Positions 51,908-60,712 of a DNA stretch of 64,000 bases are shown here, one piece after another. The stretch spans positions 1-64,000 of the forward strand of contig NZ_JAUHLN010000008.1 in NCBI RefSeq assembly GCF_030412265.1. Direction: 5' to 3'. The stretch is from Fictibacillus terranigra. Lineage in GTDB: Bacteria; Bacillota; Bacilli; Bacillales; Fictibacillaceae. Position 1 is the first letter of the stretch. Every line of letters begins with the position of its first letter. The translations under genes were made by a program, and so were the position numbers. The notes under the pieces are model-generated. The model ran no database searches, was not told the origin of the DNA, and saw only the letters and a program-made list of their open reading frames with translations.

Positions 51908-52110
51908 ACCGATTAAGAAAAGCTGACCAACAGGAGAAACTAGAGACAAAGATAAGAACGTTTGTAAAATCATCAGTCCTTATCATCGATTAAATTGGCT
52001 ATATAAAACTGGATTCGCACAGTGCACATTACTTGTTTCAAGTAATATTAAGCAGGTATGAACGTGGTTCGATCATTTTGACTTCAACTAAAGGATTTGG
52101 GGAACGGACA
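51908..52110 (+). pseudogene. istB fragment from a second IS21-type element
   Basis: Plus-strand pieces KADQQEKLETKIRTF, VLIID-stop-IGYIKLD and YLFQVILSRYERGSIILTST match the middle of IstB around Walker B. A TAA replaces the expected Glu codon. It is oriented opposite to the intact istB and differs from it in sequence, so it comes from another element. Confidence 0.6.
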
Positions 52111-52145
52111 GAATCACCTATAAAGAAAATAAGACAAATATCTAA

Positions 52146-52829
52146 TTAACCTAACGAAGATTCCGGCTCGTCCATTTGCTTACTTAAGGCAGTATTCGCT
52201 ACCTTTAAACTTCTTTGGATATGAGCCTCCATTTTTTCTTCAGCTTTTGCCGGATCCCGTTCCTTTAGGGCGAGAAAAATTTCCTCATGGTCGCTCACTA
52301 ATACGGCAAAACTTTCTGAGCGTTCCTTCAAAATACAGTTTCGTATATAAAGCACCTTCGCGTTAATCACTTCAAATAATTGAATGAGCTGCTTATTTCG
52401 GGAAGCAAAGGCAATCGTATCATGGAATTTTTGATTTAAGCTTGTGAGCTTTTGCGTATCAGGCATGGCCAGGGCTTTTTTTGATTCATTGATGATTTGT
52501 TCCAGCTGTTCTAATTGTTGATCTGTAATATTTCGTGCTGCTAGTTTGGCTGAAAGAGACTCCAGGCTTTTCCGGCATTCGTAAATATCCAAAATATCCT
52601 GGGCATCAGGGTGGTACACAAATAAACTATTTTCTTTTTGGGCGAGCAGGTCATCTTTTGTAAGCATACGAAACGCTTCCCGGACTGTACCCCTGCTGAC
52701 ACCCAGGTTTTCTGCCACTTTTGTTTCTACCATACGTTCACCAGGCTGATATTTCCCCTCCATGATCATTTCTTTTACTATATGATAAACCTGGCTATGG
52801 AGCGGTTCGGTTTTTTTTATCTCTCTCAT
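52146..52829 (-). CDS. GntR-family regulator (FadR/FCD type)
   Basis: A 227-residue repressor-type protein; AGGGGGATATT precedes ATG 52829. Residues 5-72 form the GntR winged helix (GERMVETKVAENLGVSRGTVREAFRML), residues about 80-210 the all-helical FCD ligand domain with metal-ligand histidines (HDTIAFASRN, DHEEIFLAL, HIQRS). FCD regulators bind small organic acids. It is divergent from the CoA-transferase operon and the palindrome at 52988 in that operon's promoter is its probable operator. Confidence 0.9.
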   Translation of the reverse strand: MREIKKTEPLHSQVYHIVKEMIMEGKYQPGERMVETKVAENLGVSRGTVREAFRMLTKDDLLAQKENSLFVYHPDAQDILDIYECRKSLESLSAKLAARNITDQQLEQLEQIINESKKALAMPDTQKLTSLNQKFHDTIAFASRNKQLIQLFEVINAKVLYIRNCILKERSESFAVLVSDHEEIFLALKERDPAKAEEKMEAHIQRSLKVANTALSKQMDEPESSLG

Positions 52830-52987
52830 AAAATATCCCCCTGCGATTCTTGTTTTCTGCGATTACGTTCATATTTCTTTATAGGTTAAGTGTACAATAG
52901 TTCCAATTTATATCAAAGCTTTTCATGCAGTAAGACAAAGGTCTGTTTATTGCTTCCATAGTAAGAATAAAGTCTGAATTGTTTATT

Positions 52988-53007
52988 GTTAACTGTTGAC
53001 AGTTAAC
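52988..53007. promoter_or_regulatory. palindromic operator
   Basis: Two perfect 9-bp arms, GTTAACTGT and ACAGTTAAC, separated by TG. It overlaps the -35 box of the operon promoter, so binding of the divergent GntR protein would repress. Confidence 0.7.
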
Positions 53008-53024
53008 TCTCCCAAGGGTATTAT
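52996..53024 (+). promoter_or_regulatory. promoter of the organic-acid operon
   Basis: TTGACA (52996-53001, inside the palindrome), exactly 17 bases, TATTAT (53019-53024), 75 bases before the CoA-transferase start. Confidence 0.8.
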
Positions 53025-53098
53025 AGAAAAAATGAAATCGCTTACTGTAATTAATGAAAATACATAATAACAAAACTTTATTTCAGGAGATGTTCACC

Positions 53099-54298
53099 AT
53101 GGGAAAAAAAGCGCTTGAAGGATTAAGAGTTTTAGAGATGGGGCAATTGATCGCAGGACCATCCGCTTCCAGGCTTCTGGGTGAGTTCGGTGCGGAAATC
53201 ATTAAGGTCGAGACTCCAGAAACAGGGGATCCAATCCGCAATTGGCGCGTGGTAGAAAACGGAACCAGCCTTTGGTGGTATGTCCAGTCCCGCAATAAGA
53301 AATCGGTCACGATCAATTTGCGTGAGGCAGAAGGGCAGCAGCTAATTCGCGAATTGGTAAAAGAGATCGATATATTAATAGAAAATTTCCGGCCTGGCAC
53401 CATGGAAAAATGGGGGTTGGGATACGAAGACCTGAAGGCAATCAATCCGGGATTGATCATGATCCGTGTGTCTGGATACGGTCAAGATGGGCCGTATCGG
53501 GATAAACCGGGATTTGGTTCGATTGCTGAAGCCCTGGGAGGGCTCCGCTACATTACCGGTTATCCTGACCGCCCGCCAACGCGTGTTGGAATCAGTATCG
53601 GGGATTCTCTATCGGCACTTTATTCTGTGATAGGGGCATTGATGGCTGTATTTCACAGAGATGTGAACAAAACAGGTGAAGGACAAGTCATTGACGTAGC
53701 GCTATATGAATCTGTCTTTAGCATGATGGAAAGCACACTTCCTGAATTTGACCGTAAAGGAGTCATTCGTGAAAGGACAGGAAGCACACTGCCGGGAATC
53801 ACGCCATCTAACACATATTTATGTGCGGATGGCAAGTATGTCGTCATCGGGGCTAATGGAGATGCAATCTTCAAGCGACTCATGAACGCTATGGGCCGGG
53901 CTGATACAGCAGAGGATCCCCGTTTTGAAAATAATTCAAAACGGTCCGAACATGCCGACTACCTTGATAATTTAATTGAAGACTGGACCAAGAGCATGCC
54001 TTTTGATGAAGTGATGAGGCACCTGGATGAAGCAAAGGTACCGGCAGGAGCGATATACTCCATTGAAGATATTGTAAATGATCCGCATTACCATTCCCGC
54101 CAAATGATCCAGGAAGTCAATGTGGAGGAGCTTGGGAAATTAAAAATGCCTGGAATCGTACCTAAGATGAGTGAAACGCCAGGCCAGATCGAATGGGCAG
54201 GCCCAAAATTAGGCCAGCACACCGAAGGAGTGCTCGCTGACAAAACCAATTTATCCACCGAAGATATACAGGTTCTCAGGGAAAAAGGGATTATCTAA
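53099..54298 (+). CDS. family III CoA-transferase (CaiB/BaiF type)
   Basis: A 399-residue enzyme. ATG 53099 is chosen: CAGGAG lies 9 bases upstream. Starts LEGLRVLEMGQLIAGP with the CoA-binding ARLLGEFGAEIIKVE region; the likely nucleophilic Asp is in RVGISIGDSLSALYS. The family moves CoA between carboxylic acids (formyl-CoA/oxalate, carnitine, succinate with itaconate or mesaconate-type acids). First gene of the operon; it would activate the dicarboxylate or hydroxy-dicarboxylate as a CoA thioester for the lyase encoded downstream. Confidence 0.9.
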   Translation: MGKKALEGLRVLEMGQLIAGPSASRLLGEFGAEIIKVETPETGDPIRNWRVVENGTSLWWYVQSRNKKSVTINLREAEGQQLIRELVKEIDILIENFRPGTMEKWGLGYEDLKAINPGLIMIRVSGYGQDGPYRDKPGFGSIAEALGGLRYITGYPDRPPTRVGISIGDSLSALYSVIGALMAVFHRDVNKTGEGQVIDVALYESVFSMMESTLPEFDRKGVIRERTGSTLPGITPSNTYLCADGKYVVIGANGDAIFKRLMNAMGRADTAEDPRFENNSKRSEHADYLDNLIEDWTKSMPFDEVMRHLDEAKVPAGAIYSIEDIVNDPHYHSRQMIQEVNVEELGKLKMPGIVPKMSETPGQIEWAGPKLGQHTEGVLADKTNLSTEDIQVLREKGII

Positions 54299-54314
54299 AA
54301 AAGGGGTAATAACG

Positions 54315-55592
54315 ATGGGAATGACAATGTCAGAAAAAATCCTTGCAAAGGCTTCTGGCCAGGCAAATGTCAAAGCAGGGGATATTGTATGGGTCAAGGT
54401 TGATATTGCCATGATGCACGACCTTTTGGGACCATGGCTTGTGGATGGGGGATTTCAAAGATTAGGCGGGAAACTGTTCGATAAAGAAAAGGTCGTTGTC
54501 GTTTCTGATCATTGTACGCCTCCGGCAACGGTGCAGCAGGCAGATATCCTTAAATTTACAAGGGATTGGTCACGGGATCAAGAGCTTCCTTATTATTATG
54601 AGTTCGAAGGGCCATGCCATCAGGTCATTGTAGAACATGGTCATGTGCGTCCGGGGAGATTGATACTGGGGACTGATTCCCATACTTGCATGGCAGGAGG
54701 ATTGGGGGCTTTTGCAACCGGCATCGGTTCTACGGAAATGATCGGTGTTTTATTGACAGGCGAAACATGGCTGAAGGTTCCTGAAACTATAAAAGTCGTT
54801 TGGGATGGCCGGCTGCCTCATGGAGTATATGCCAAGGATATGGTACTTAAAACGATAAAGGATCTCGGACATGCGGGTGCAACCTACCAAACGATTGAGT
54901 TTTCCGGAAGTGCGATCAGCGAGTTATCGATGGATGAAAGATTGGTATTATCCAATATGGCTGTCGAAGCGGGCGCTAAAACCGGATTGATTGAGCCCGA
55001 CCATAAAGTTGCGGAATATTTAAGGTCAAAGGGAGTAACGGAAGAAATTGATATGATCTCCAGTGATGAAGACGCTGCCTATTCAAGGGTCTTATATTAC
55101 AATGCTTCTGAATTGGAACCGCAGGTAGCCTGTCCGCATGAAGTGGATAATGTTCATCCAGTGAGTTCAGTGGAAGGAAAGGCAGTAGACCAGGTTTATT
55201 TAGGTTCTTGTACGAACGGCAGGATCAGTGACTTGAGGATTGCAGCACAAATCCTGAAAGGGAAGAAGATTTCAAAAAACATTCGCTGCCTGGTTGTACC
55301 TGCTTCCCAGCATATCTGGATGCAGGCCAACAAAGAAGGGATCCTGGACATTTTGACGGAGGCAGGATGCATTGTGAACATGCCTTCATGCGGGGCCTGC
55401 GGCGGATTTACAAGCGGAGTCATCGGGGCCGGTGAAGTGGTCATGTCTTCCTCAAACAGGAACTTCAGGGGACGGATGGGGAGTCCAAAGGGAGAAGTTT
55501 ATCTAGGGTCGCCTGCTGCTGTCGCCGCGACAGCGATCGAAGGGAAAATCACTGACCCGAGAAAGTATTTGCCTAAGGAGGTCATGGTGTAA
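54315..55592 (+). CDS. aconitase/3-isopropylmalate dehydratase-family large subunit
   Basis: A 425-residue hydro-lyase subunit. The 4Fe-4S cysteines are in LGSCTNGRISDLRIA and PSCGACGG; the substrate loops SDHCTPP and GTDSHTCMAGGLGAFATGIGSTEM are typical of the LeuC/homoaconitase branch. AGGGGTAATA precedes ATG 54315. With the small subunit next to it the enzyme hydrates a C=C bond of a dicarboxylate; maleate, citraconate, mesaconate or dimethylmaleate hydration are known in this branch. Not a leucine-pathway copy by context. Confidence 0.9.
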   Translation: MGMTMSEKILAKASGQANVKAGDIVWVKVDIAMMHDLLGPWLVDGGFQRLGGKLFDKEKVVVVSDHCTPPATVQQADILKFTRDWSRDQELPYYYEFEGPCHQVIVEHGHVRPGRLILGTDSHTCMAGGLGAFATGIGSTEMIGVLLTGETWLKVPETIKVVWDGRLPHGVYAKDMVLKTIKDLGHAGATYQTIEFSGSAISELSMDERLVLSNMAVEAGAKTGLIEPDHKVAEYLRSKGVTEEIDMISSDEDAAYSRVLYYNASELEPQVACPHEVDNVHPVSSVEGKAVDQVYLGSCTNGRISDLRIAAQILKGKKISKNIRCLVVPASQHIWMQANKEGILDILTEAGCIVNMPSCGACGGFTSGVIGAGEVVMSSSNRNFRGRMGSPKGEVYLGSPAAVAATAIEGKITDPRKYLPKEVMV

Positions 55593-56089
55593 TGTCATTC
55601 ATCATTAGGGGACGAGTTTGGACATATGGCGACAACATCAACACTGATATCATTTCGCCTGGCCAATATATGAGTTTGCCTGTGGAAAAACAGGCAGTGC
55701 ATGCAATGGAAGCGATCGACCCGTCCTTTTCTGAAAAAGTCCAGCCGGGTGATATTTTGGTAGCCGGGCATAACTTTGGCTCAGGTTCCAGCCGGGAAAC
55801 AGCGCAGATGGTATTAAAGCATCACCGGATTGGCGCCATAGTTGCATATTCCTTTGCACGCATTTTTTACCGCAATTCTATCAATGTAGGGCTGCCTGTA
55901 GTGGAAATGGCGGATACCTCTGTCATTTCGGAAGGTGATGAGCTTGAAATCAACCTTTTGGAAGGGAAAATCATAAACCATACGAAAGGGACCGAGTATA
56001 AAGGAACCAAACTGCCTGAGCATTTAATTGAAATGGTTAAGCTTGGCGGCCTGGAGCCATACCTTGCGAAGAAGCTAGGAATCTCTTAA
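55592..56089 (+). CDS. aconitase/3-isopropylmalate dehydratase-family small subunit
   Basis: A 165-residue swivelling-domain subunit. Its ATG shares a base with the stop of the large-subunit gene (TAATG), so translation is coupled. Typical segments: VWTYGDNINTDIISPG, GHNFGSGSSRE (substrate-binding serine-arginine loop) and FARIFYRNSINVGLPV. Completes the hydratase with the preceding gene product. Confidence 0.9.
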   Translation: MSFIIRGRVWTYGDNINTDIISPGQYMSLPVEKQAVHAMEAIDPSFSEKVQPGDILVAGHNFGSGSSRETAQMVLKHHRIGAIVAYSFARIFYRNSINVGLPVVEMADTSVISEGDELEINLLEGKIINHTKGTEYKGTKLPEHLIEMVKLGGLEPYLAKKLGIS

Positions 56090-56112
56090 ATCGTTAAAGG
56101 AGCATGATACAT

Positions 56113-57024
56113 ATGGATTTGCCCAAAAAGGTAGAAATCATAGAGGTCGGCCCAAGGGATGGGCTGCAAAATGAAGCCGATTTTATTCCGACCGAAAAAA
56201 AGATTCAACTTATAAATGCTTTAAACAAGACCGGTATTAAAAGAATGGAAGCCACTTCCTTTGTACACCCGGTTTATGTACCTCAAATGAAGGATGCCAA
56301 AGAAGTCCTGGAGGGGATTGAACAAGATCCTTCCATTCAGTATATGGCCTTGATCCCAAATGAAAAGGGGTATGAACGCGCAATCAAGAACGGGGTACGC
56401 GCACTCTCTCTCGTAGTCGGCGCAAGTGACAGCTTTAACATCAAAAATGTCAAAATGACAAGGGAAGAATCCATCAATAAGTTCGATACTGTCGTGGAAA
56501 AGGCAAAGGATAACGGGATTTTCCTTCGTTATAATATCGCCACTTCATTCTGGTGTCCCTATGAGGGAAAGGTGGATAGCGATCTTGTAATGGACATGGT
56601 GACACGAATTGACCGTTCAGGAGTGGATGAGATCGTGATCTGCGACACGATCGGCAGGGCAAACCCAGCTCAGGTATACGGCTTATTTAGCCGAATTTTT
56701 GATGAACTGCAGCCGCAAGCGATGATTGCTGCCCATTTCCACGATACATATGGCCTGGCACAGGCAAATGTTGTGGCAGCACTTCAAACAGGGGTGACAA
56801 GATTTGATACATCAATCGGCGGGCTTGGCGGATGCCCGTTCGCTCCAGGAGCAGCAGGCAATGTCGCAACCGAGGATGTGGTCTTTATGCTTCACGAAAT
56901 GGGGATCGACACAGGAATCGACCTTTCTTCACTCCTTTCTTGTGTAGAAATCGTAAAACCGCTGACCAGCAGAGAATTAACCGGGCATTTTCACAAAATC
57001 AACGTAAACCAACCACAAATGTAA
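56113..57024 (+). CDS. hydroxymethylglutaryl-CoA lyase-family enzyme
   Basis: A 303-residue DRE-TIM metallolyase. ATG 56113 is preferred, with AAAGGAG at 11 bases; an in-frame ATG three codons earlier is too close. Key residues: EVGPRDGLQNE (metal Asp, catalytic Arg), AHFHDTYGLA (metal histidines) and the cysteine loop GGLGGCPFAPGAAGNVATED. It splits a 3-hydroxy-3-methyl acyl-CoA-like compound into acetyl-CoA plus a keto acid. After the CoA-transferase, cleavage of a citramalyl-CoA-type thioester to acetyl-CoA and pyruvate is the simplest idea. Confidence 0.88.
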   Translation: MDLPKKVEIIEVGPRDGLQNEADFIPTEKKIQLINALNKTGIKRMEATSFVHPVYVPQMKDAKEVLEGIEQDPSIQYMALIPNEKGYERAIKNGVRALSLVVGASDSFNIKNVKMTREESINKFDTVVEKAKDNGIFLRYNIATSFWCPYEGKVDSDLVMDMVTRIDRSGVDEIVICDTIGRANPAQVYGLFSRIFDELQPQAMIAAHFHDTYGLAQANVVAALQTGVTRFDTSIGGLGGCPFAPGAAGNVATEDVVFMLHEMGIDTGIDLSSLLSCVEIVKPLTSRELTGHFHKINVNQPQM

Positions 57025-57039
57025 TCAGGAGGAATCATA

Positions 57040-57795
57040 ATGACTAAAAATTATCGAGTAGGTCTTATCGTACCAAGTTCAAATACTACAATGGAAACGG
57101 AAATTCCGGCAATGCTTCAATCAAGAATGCAAATCAAGCCGGAAGAAACCTTTACATTCCACTCCGCACGCATGAGGATGATGCATGTTAACCCGGATGA
57201 GTTGAAAAAGATGGACGTGGATAGCGACCGATGCGCTGTTGAGCTTTCTGACGCCCGCTGTGACGTGCTTGCATATGCATGTCTCGTCGCTATAATGTGC
57301 CAGGGTCCGGGATACCATCAAATTTCTGAAGAACGTTTAGGAAAGGTTACTGAAGTCAATGGAGGGGCAGCTCCGATCGTCAGCAGTGCAGGCGCATTAA
57401 TTGAAGGGCTTGAAACCATCGGGGCTAAAAAGGTTTCCATCATCACCCCGTATATGAAACCACTCACACAAACAGTCATTGAATATTTGAACGGTGCCGG
57501 CATTGAAGTCATTGATTCGATCAGCCTTGAAGTGGCGGATAATCTTGAAGTGGGCCGCCTTGATCCCGAAAACCTGATTGGCCATGCGGACCGCCTGAAT
57601 ATTGAAGGAGCTGACGCTGTAGTATTATCGGCATGCGTGCAGATGCCATCACTTCCCGCGATCCAAAAGGTTCAGGACCGTCTTGGCCTTCCCGTTTTGT
57701 CTGCCGGCGTAGCAACTGTATATAAAATATTGAAGGAATTAAACCTTTCCACTGAAGTACCTAACGCAGGCCACCTGTTATCCGGGAAATTTTAA
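57040..57795 (+). CDS. maleate cis-trans isomerase-family (Asp/Glu racemase superfamily) enzyme
   Basis: A 251-residue protein; AGGAGG precedes ATG 57040. It begins VGLIVPSSNTTMETEIP, as maleate isomerases and arylmalonate decarboxylases do, and carries the two catalytic cysteines in YACLVAIM and LSACVQMP. Maleate isomerase turns maleate into fumarate; methylated relatives such as citraconate could be accepted. In this operon it would interconvert cis and trans forms before or besides hydration. Confidence 0.87.
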   Translation: MTKNYRVGLIVPSSNTTMETEIPAMLQSRMQIKPEETFTFHSARMRMMHVNPDELKKMDVDSDRCAVELSDARCDVLAYACLVAIMCQGPGYHQISEERLGKVTEVNGGAAPIVSSAGALIEGLETIGAKKVSIITPYMKPLTQTVIEYLNGAGIEVIDSISLEVADNLEVGRLDPENLIGHADRLNIEGADAVVLSACVQMPSLPAIQKVQDRLGLPVLSAGVATVYKILKELNLSTEVPNAGHLLSGKF

Positions 57796-57824
57796 TAGCC
57801 CAAATCGGGAAGGAGAGCGAAACG

Positions 57825-58928
57825 TTGAAAAAAATATATAAAATTGCCGTTATTGCAGGAGACGGTATCGGGCCGGAGGTAATCAGCGAGGGGATAAAAG
57901 TGGTGGACAAAGTGGCCGAACTGGACGGTTCATTTGAATTTGAATTCACTCACTTTCCATGGGGCTGTGAATATTATCTTGATCACGGGCAGATGATGCC
58001 GATTGACGGTTTGCAGCAGCTTCGCTCATTCGATGCCATATATCTTGGAGCAGTGGGTTATCCGGGAGTTCCCGACCATATTTCGCTTTGGGATTTACTA
58101 CTAAAAATCCGCAAGGGCTTCAATCAGTATGTCAATCTGCGTCCGATCACATTGTTGGAAGGGGCTCCATGCCCTCTGAACGATGTATCCCGCGATCAGA
58201 TCGATATGCTGGTCATCCGGGAAAATAGTGAAGGAGAATACGCTGGGGCCGGAGATTGGCTATTTAAAGGAAAACCTCATGAGGTGGTACTGCAAACCGG
58301 GGTATTTTCCCGCGTAGGAACTGAACGGATCATTAGATATGCGTTTGAGGAAGCCCGCAAGCAGAGAAAATCTCTGACAAGCATTAGCAAGGGGAACGCC
58401 TTGAATTATTCCATGGTCTTTTGGGATCAAGTGTTTGACGAAGTGTCGAAAGAGTATCCTGATGTTGAAACGCATTCCTATTTGGTTGATGCGGCAGCCA
58501 TGTTCTTTGTCAAGCAGCCATGGCGCTTTGAGATCGTTGTCACTTCCAATCTGTTCGGTGATATCATCACGGACTTAGGGGCAGCCATTTCCGGCGGGTT
58601 AGGGCTTGCAGCAGGCGCCAACATCAATCCAGAACGGGAATACCCATCGATGTTTGAACCGATTCACGGTTCAGCACCGGATATCGCGGGCAAAGGCATT
58701 GCGAATCCATTGGCTTCCATCTGGTCAGCAAGCCAAATGCTCGATTTCTTTGGCCATGAGGATTGGGGTAAAAGAATATTGGCTGCAATGGAACAAGTAA
58801 TGGTTGAAGGGAACACACTGACGCCTGACATGGGCGGAACCGCAAACACAAACCAAGTCGGGGATGCAGTGGCAGAAAAAATACAGGTTATCGATGCAAC
58901 TGATATGCCGACTACAGCACCGCGTTAA
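57825..58928 (+). CDS. beta-decarboxylating dehydrogenase (tartrate/D-malate dehydrogenase-like)
   Basis: A 367-residue member of the isocitrate/isopropylmalate dehydrogenase family. TTG 57825 follows GAAGGAGAGCG. Family features: AGDGIGPEVISEG, IRENSEGEYAGAG, the metal-binding NLFGDIITDLGA and PIHGSAPDIAGKGIANP. Closest in pattern to TtuC/DmlA/YeaU, which oxidise tartrate or D-malate to a keto acid with loss of CO2. Since maleate-type hydratases yield D-malate, it may convert the hydrated product to pyruvate or 2-oxobutyrate. Confidence 0.88.
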   Translation: MKKIYKIAVIAGDGIGPEVISEGIKVVDKVAELDGSFEFEFTHFPWGCEYYLDHGQMMPIDGLQQLRSFDAIYLGAVGYPGVPDHISLWDLLLKIRKGFNQYVNLRPITLLEGAPCPLNDVSRDQIDMLVIRENSEGEYAGAGDWLFKGKPHEVVLQTGVFSRVGTERIIRYAFEEARKQRKSLTSISKGNALNYSMVFWDQVFDEVSKEYPDVETHSYLVDAAAMFFVKQPWRFEIVVTSNLFGDIITDLGAAISGGLGLAAGANINPEREYPSMFEPIHGSAPDIAGKGIANPLASIWSASQMLDFFGHEDWGKRILAAMEQVMVEGNTLTPDMGGTANTNQVGDAVAEKIQVIDATDMPTTAPR

Positions 58929-58996
58929 CACTGGGGTCAGACCCCTGGTGCGGTAATGCGTTAATCCGGTGGGGGACAGACCCCCACAGAAGATGC
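58923..58996 (+). repeat. tandem GGGGTCAGACCCC-type palindromes
   Basis: Two small palindromes, GGGGTCAGACCCC (58933-58945) and GGGGGACAGACCCCC (58971-58985), lie between three copies of GCGTTAA, the first at the stop codon of the dehydrogenase gene. Such units recur through some Bacillaceae genomes as intergenic repeats. Confidence 0.65.
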
Positions 58997-59270
58997 GTTA
59001 AATTTATATACTTCAAGGAAAGGGCGGAGGCTTGTTGCGTTATATACTGAAAGGGTCGAAAGAGTAAGTTACATAAAGGTTATTAAGAACTGAGTTCTGA
59101 ATCTGGGGGAATAAAGAGGATCATTTAAGAAGGCTTTTCTAAAGAAATTGAAATAATATTATGATTATCATTTTGAACCCTTTTGTTCAGACTTTCCAGC
59201 AGTCCCCAAATCCAAGTCCCCATTGTCGTAAATTGATAGGGGGGATAAGGGGTTGTTTTTAAAAGAAATA
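58997..59270. other. gap without supported gene
   Basis: Leader region of the carrier gene; no gene seen. It ends in the cre-like site. Confidence 0.3.
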
Positions 59271-59284
59271 TGTAAGCGCTTTAG
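59271..59284 (+). promoter_or_regulatory. cre-like site before the carrier gene
   Basis: TGTAAGCGCTTTAG agrees with the cre consensus except for the last two bases, 90 bases before the carrier start. Confidence 0.45.
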
Positions 59285-59372
59285 ACTGACATGCAACTTC
59301 AGGCTATCTGCACAACCGATGCACTGATCGCCAAATACATTTTAGAACAATTGAAATCAGGAGGCGAAATCT

Positions 59373-60662
59373 ATGAGTTTGGAAATCATTACTCTTATTG
59401 TCCTGTTAGCCATGTTCATCATTGGCTCAGTCATCTCGGTGAATATGGGCGTTTTAGGTATTGTGGCAGCTTTTATCGTTGGTACATATGTGAGCGGGTT
59501 ATCCCTTGAGGACCTTTACGCGGCTTTTCCGGTCGATATGTTCATTCTTTTGGCAGGGGTCACATATTTGTTCGCAATTGCCTTGAACAACGGAACCCTC
59601 GACATGATCATTTCAGGCGGGCTTAAATTGGTAAAAGGGAATGTAGGGCTCCTTCCGTGGGTGTTGTTTTTCTTGAGTGCCCTGCTATCCGCAGTGGGAG
59701 CTTCGACCGTTGCCGTTGGCCCGATCTTATTCCCAATCGCGCTGCGTTTGGCTTATCAACACAAAATCAATCCTATTCTAATGGGTACATTGATTTCTAC
59801 CGGAATGTATGCGGGCTCCTTCTCTCCGCTAAATATCTTTGGTTTGGTAGTAAACGGTATCATGAAATCTGAAAAGATACCTCATTCACCTATCATGCTT
59901 TTTATCAACTGTTTTATTTTCTACGTTTTAATTTCATTGGTTGTCTTCATTGCATTCGGGGGGCTAAGGTTGCTTAAACCCCGAACCGGTGCCGAATTGG
60001 AAGTGGCGGCTGCCGCAGAAGGCGGAGCTGGCGCGGTAAATGCAAAAACTGAAAGCAACGAATCAACCTGGTATAAAATCGCTACGCTGCTTGGAATCGG
60101 TCTCCTTATTACATTGGCTATCGGATTCGATATGGATATGGGATTCGGCGCATTGATGATCGGTCTTGTTTTGGCCCTGATGGCTCCTAAAAACCAGGCG
60201 GATATCATCAAGCAAATGCCCTGGGGCGTAATGTTAATGGTAACGGGTATCATGACGTATGTAGGTGTTATGGAAAAAGTCGGGACGATGGAATTCATGA
60301 CTGACCAAATTGCAAGCATCGGAAATCCAGTACTTGCATCCCTTATGGCGTCATATGTTGGGGGGGTAATATCGGCTTTTGCTTCTACAACAGGATTCCT
60401 GGCAGCCGTTATCCCGCTTTCAGCTCCAATTCTGCAAGATCCGACCATGTCAGCGATCGGTGTAGTATCAGCACTTTCCGTTGCGGCGAGTGTTGTTGAT
60501 ATCAGTCCATTCTCCACAAACGGAGCCCTGATCATGGCAAACGTACAAGGTGTGAATGAACGTTCATTCTTCAGGAAGCTCTTGATGATTGCAGGCCTTT
60601 TCATCGCTCTTGGGCCGGGTCTTGCATGGCTCTTATTCGTACTAATTGGAACACCTTGGTAA
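59373..60662 (+). CDS. MatC-type dicarboxylate carrier
   Basis: A 429-residue membrane protein with about 11-12 hydrophobic segments. AGGAGG precedes ATG 59373. The N-terminal half (ISVNMGVLGIVAAFIVGTYV; LLAGVTYLFAIALNNGTLDM) matches the MatC N-terminal family of malonate/dicarboxylate carriers within the ion-transporter superfamily. A hydrophilic loop near residues 205-230 divides the halves. It would bring in the dicarboxylate that feeds the operon; its own leader with a cre-like box suggests a second promoter. Confidence 0.88.
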   Translation: MSLEIITLIVLLAMFIIGSVISVNMGVLGIVAAFIVGTYVSGLSLEDLYAAFPVDMFILLAGVTYLFAIALNNGTLDMIISGGLKLVKGNVGLLPWVLFFLSALLSAVGASTVAVGPILFPIALRLAYQHKINPILMGTLISTGMYAGSFSPLNIFGLVVNGIMKSEKIPHSPIMLFINCFIFYVLISLVVFIAFGGLRLLKPRTGAELEVAAAAEGGAGAVNAKTESNESTWYKIATLLGIGLLITLAIGFDMDMGFGALMIGLVLALMAPKNQADIIKQMPWGVMLMVTGIMTYVGVMEKVGTMEFMTDQIASIGNPVLASLMASYVGGVISAFASTTGFLAAVIPLSAPILQDPTMSAIGVVSALSVAASVVDISPFSTNGALIMANVQGVNERSFFRKLLMIAGLFIALGPGLAWLLFVLIGTPW

Positions 60663-60712
60663 AATAAGGATAAACAATAGTGTTCTATTTTGAATGAATG
60701 GGAGGATTTTGG

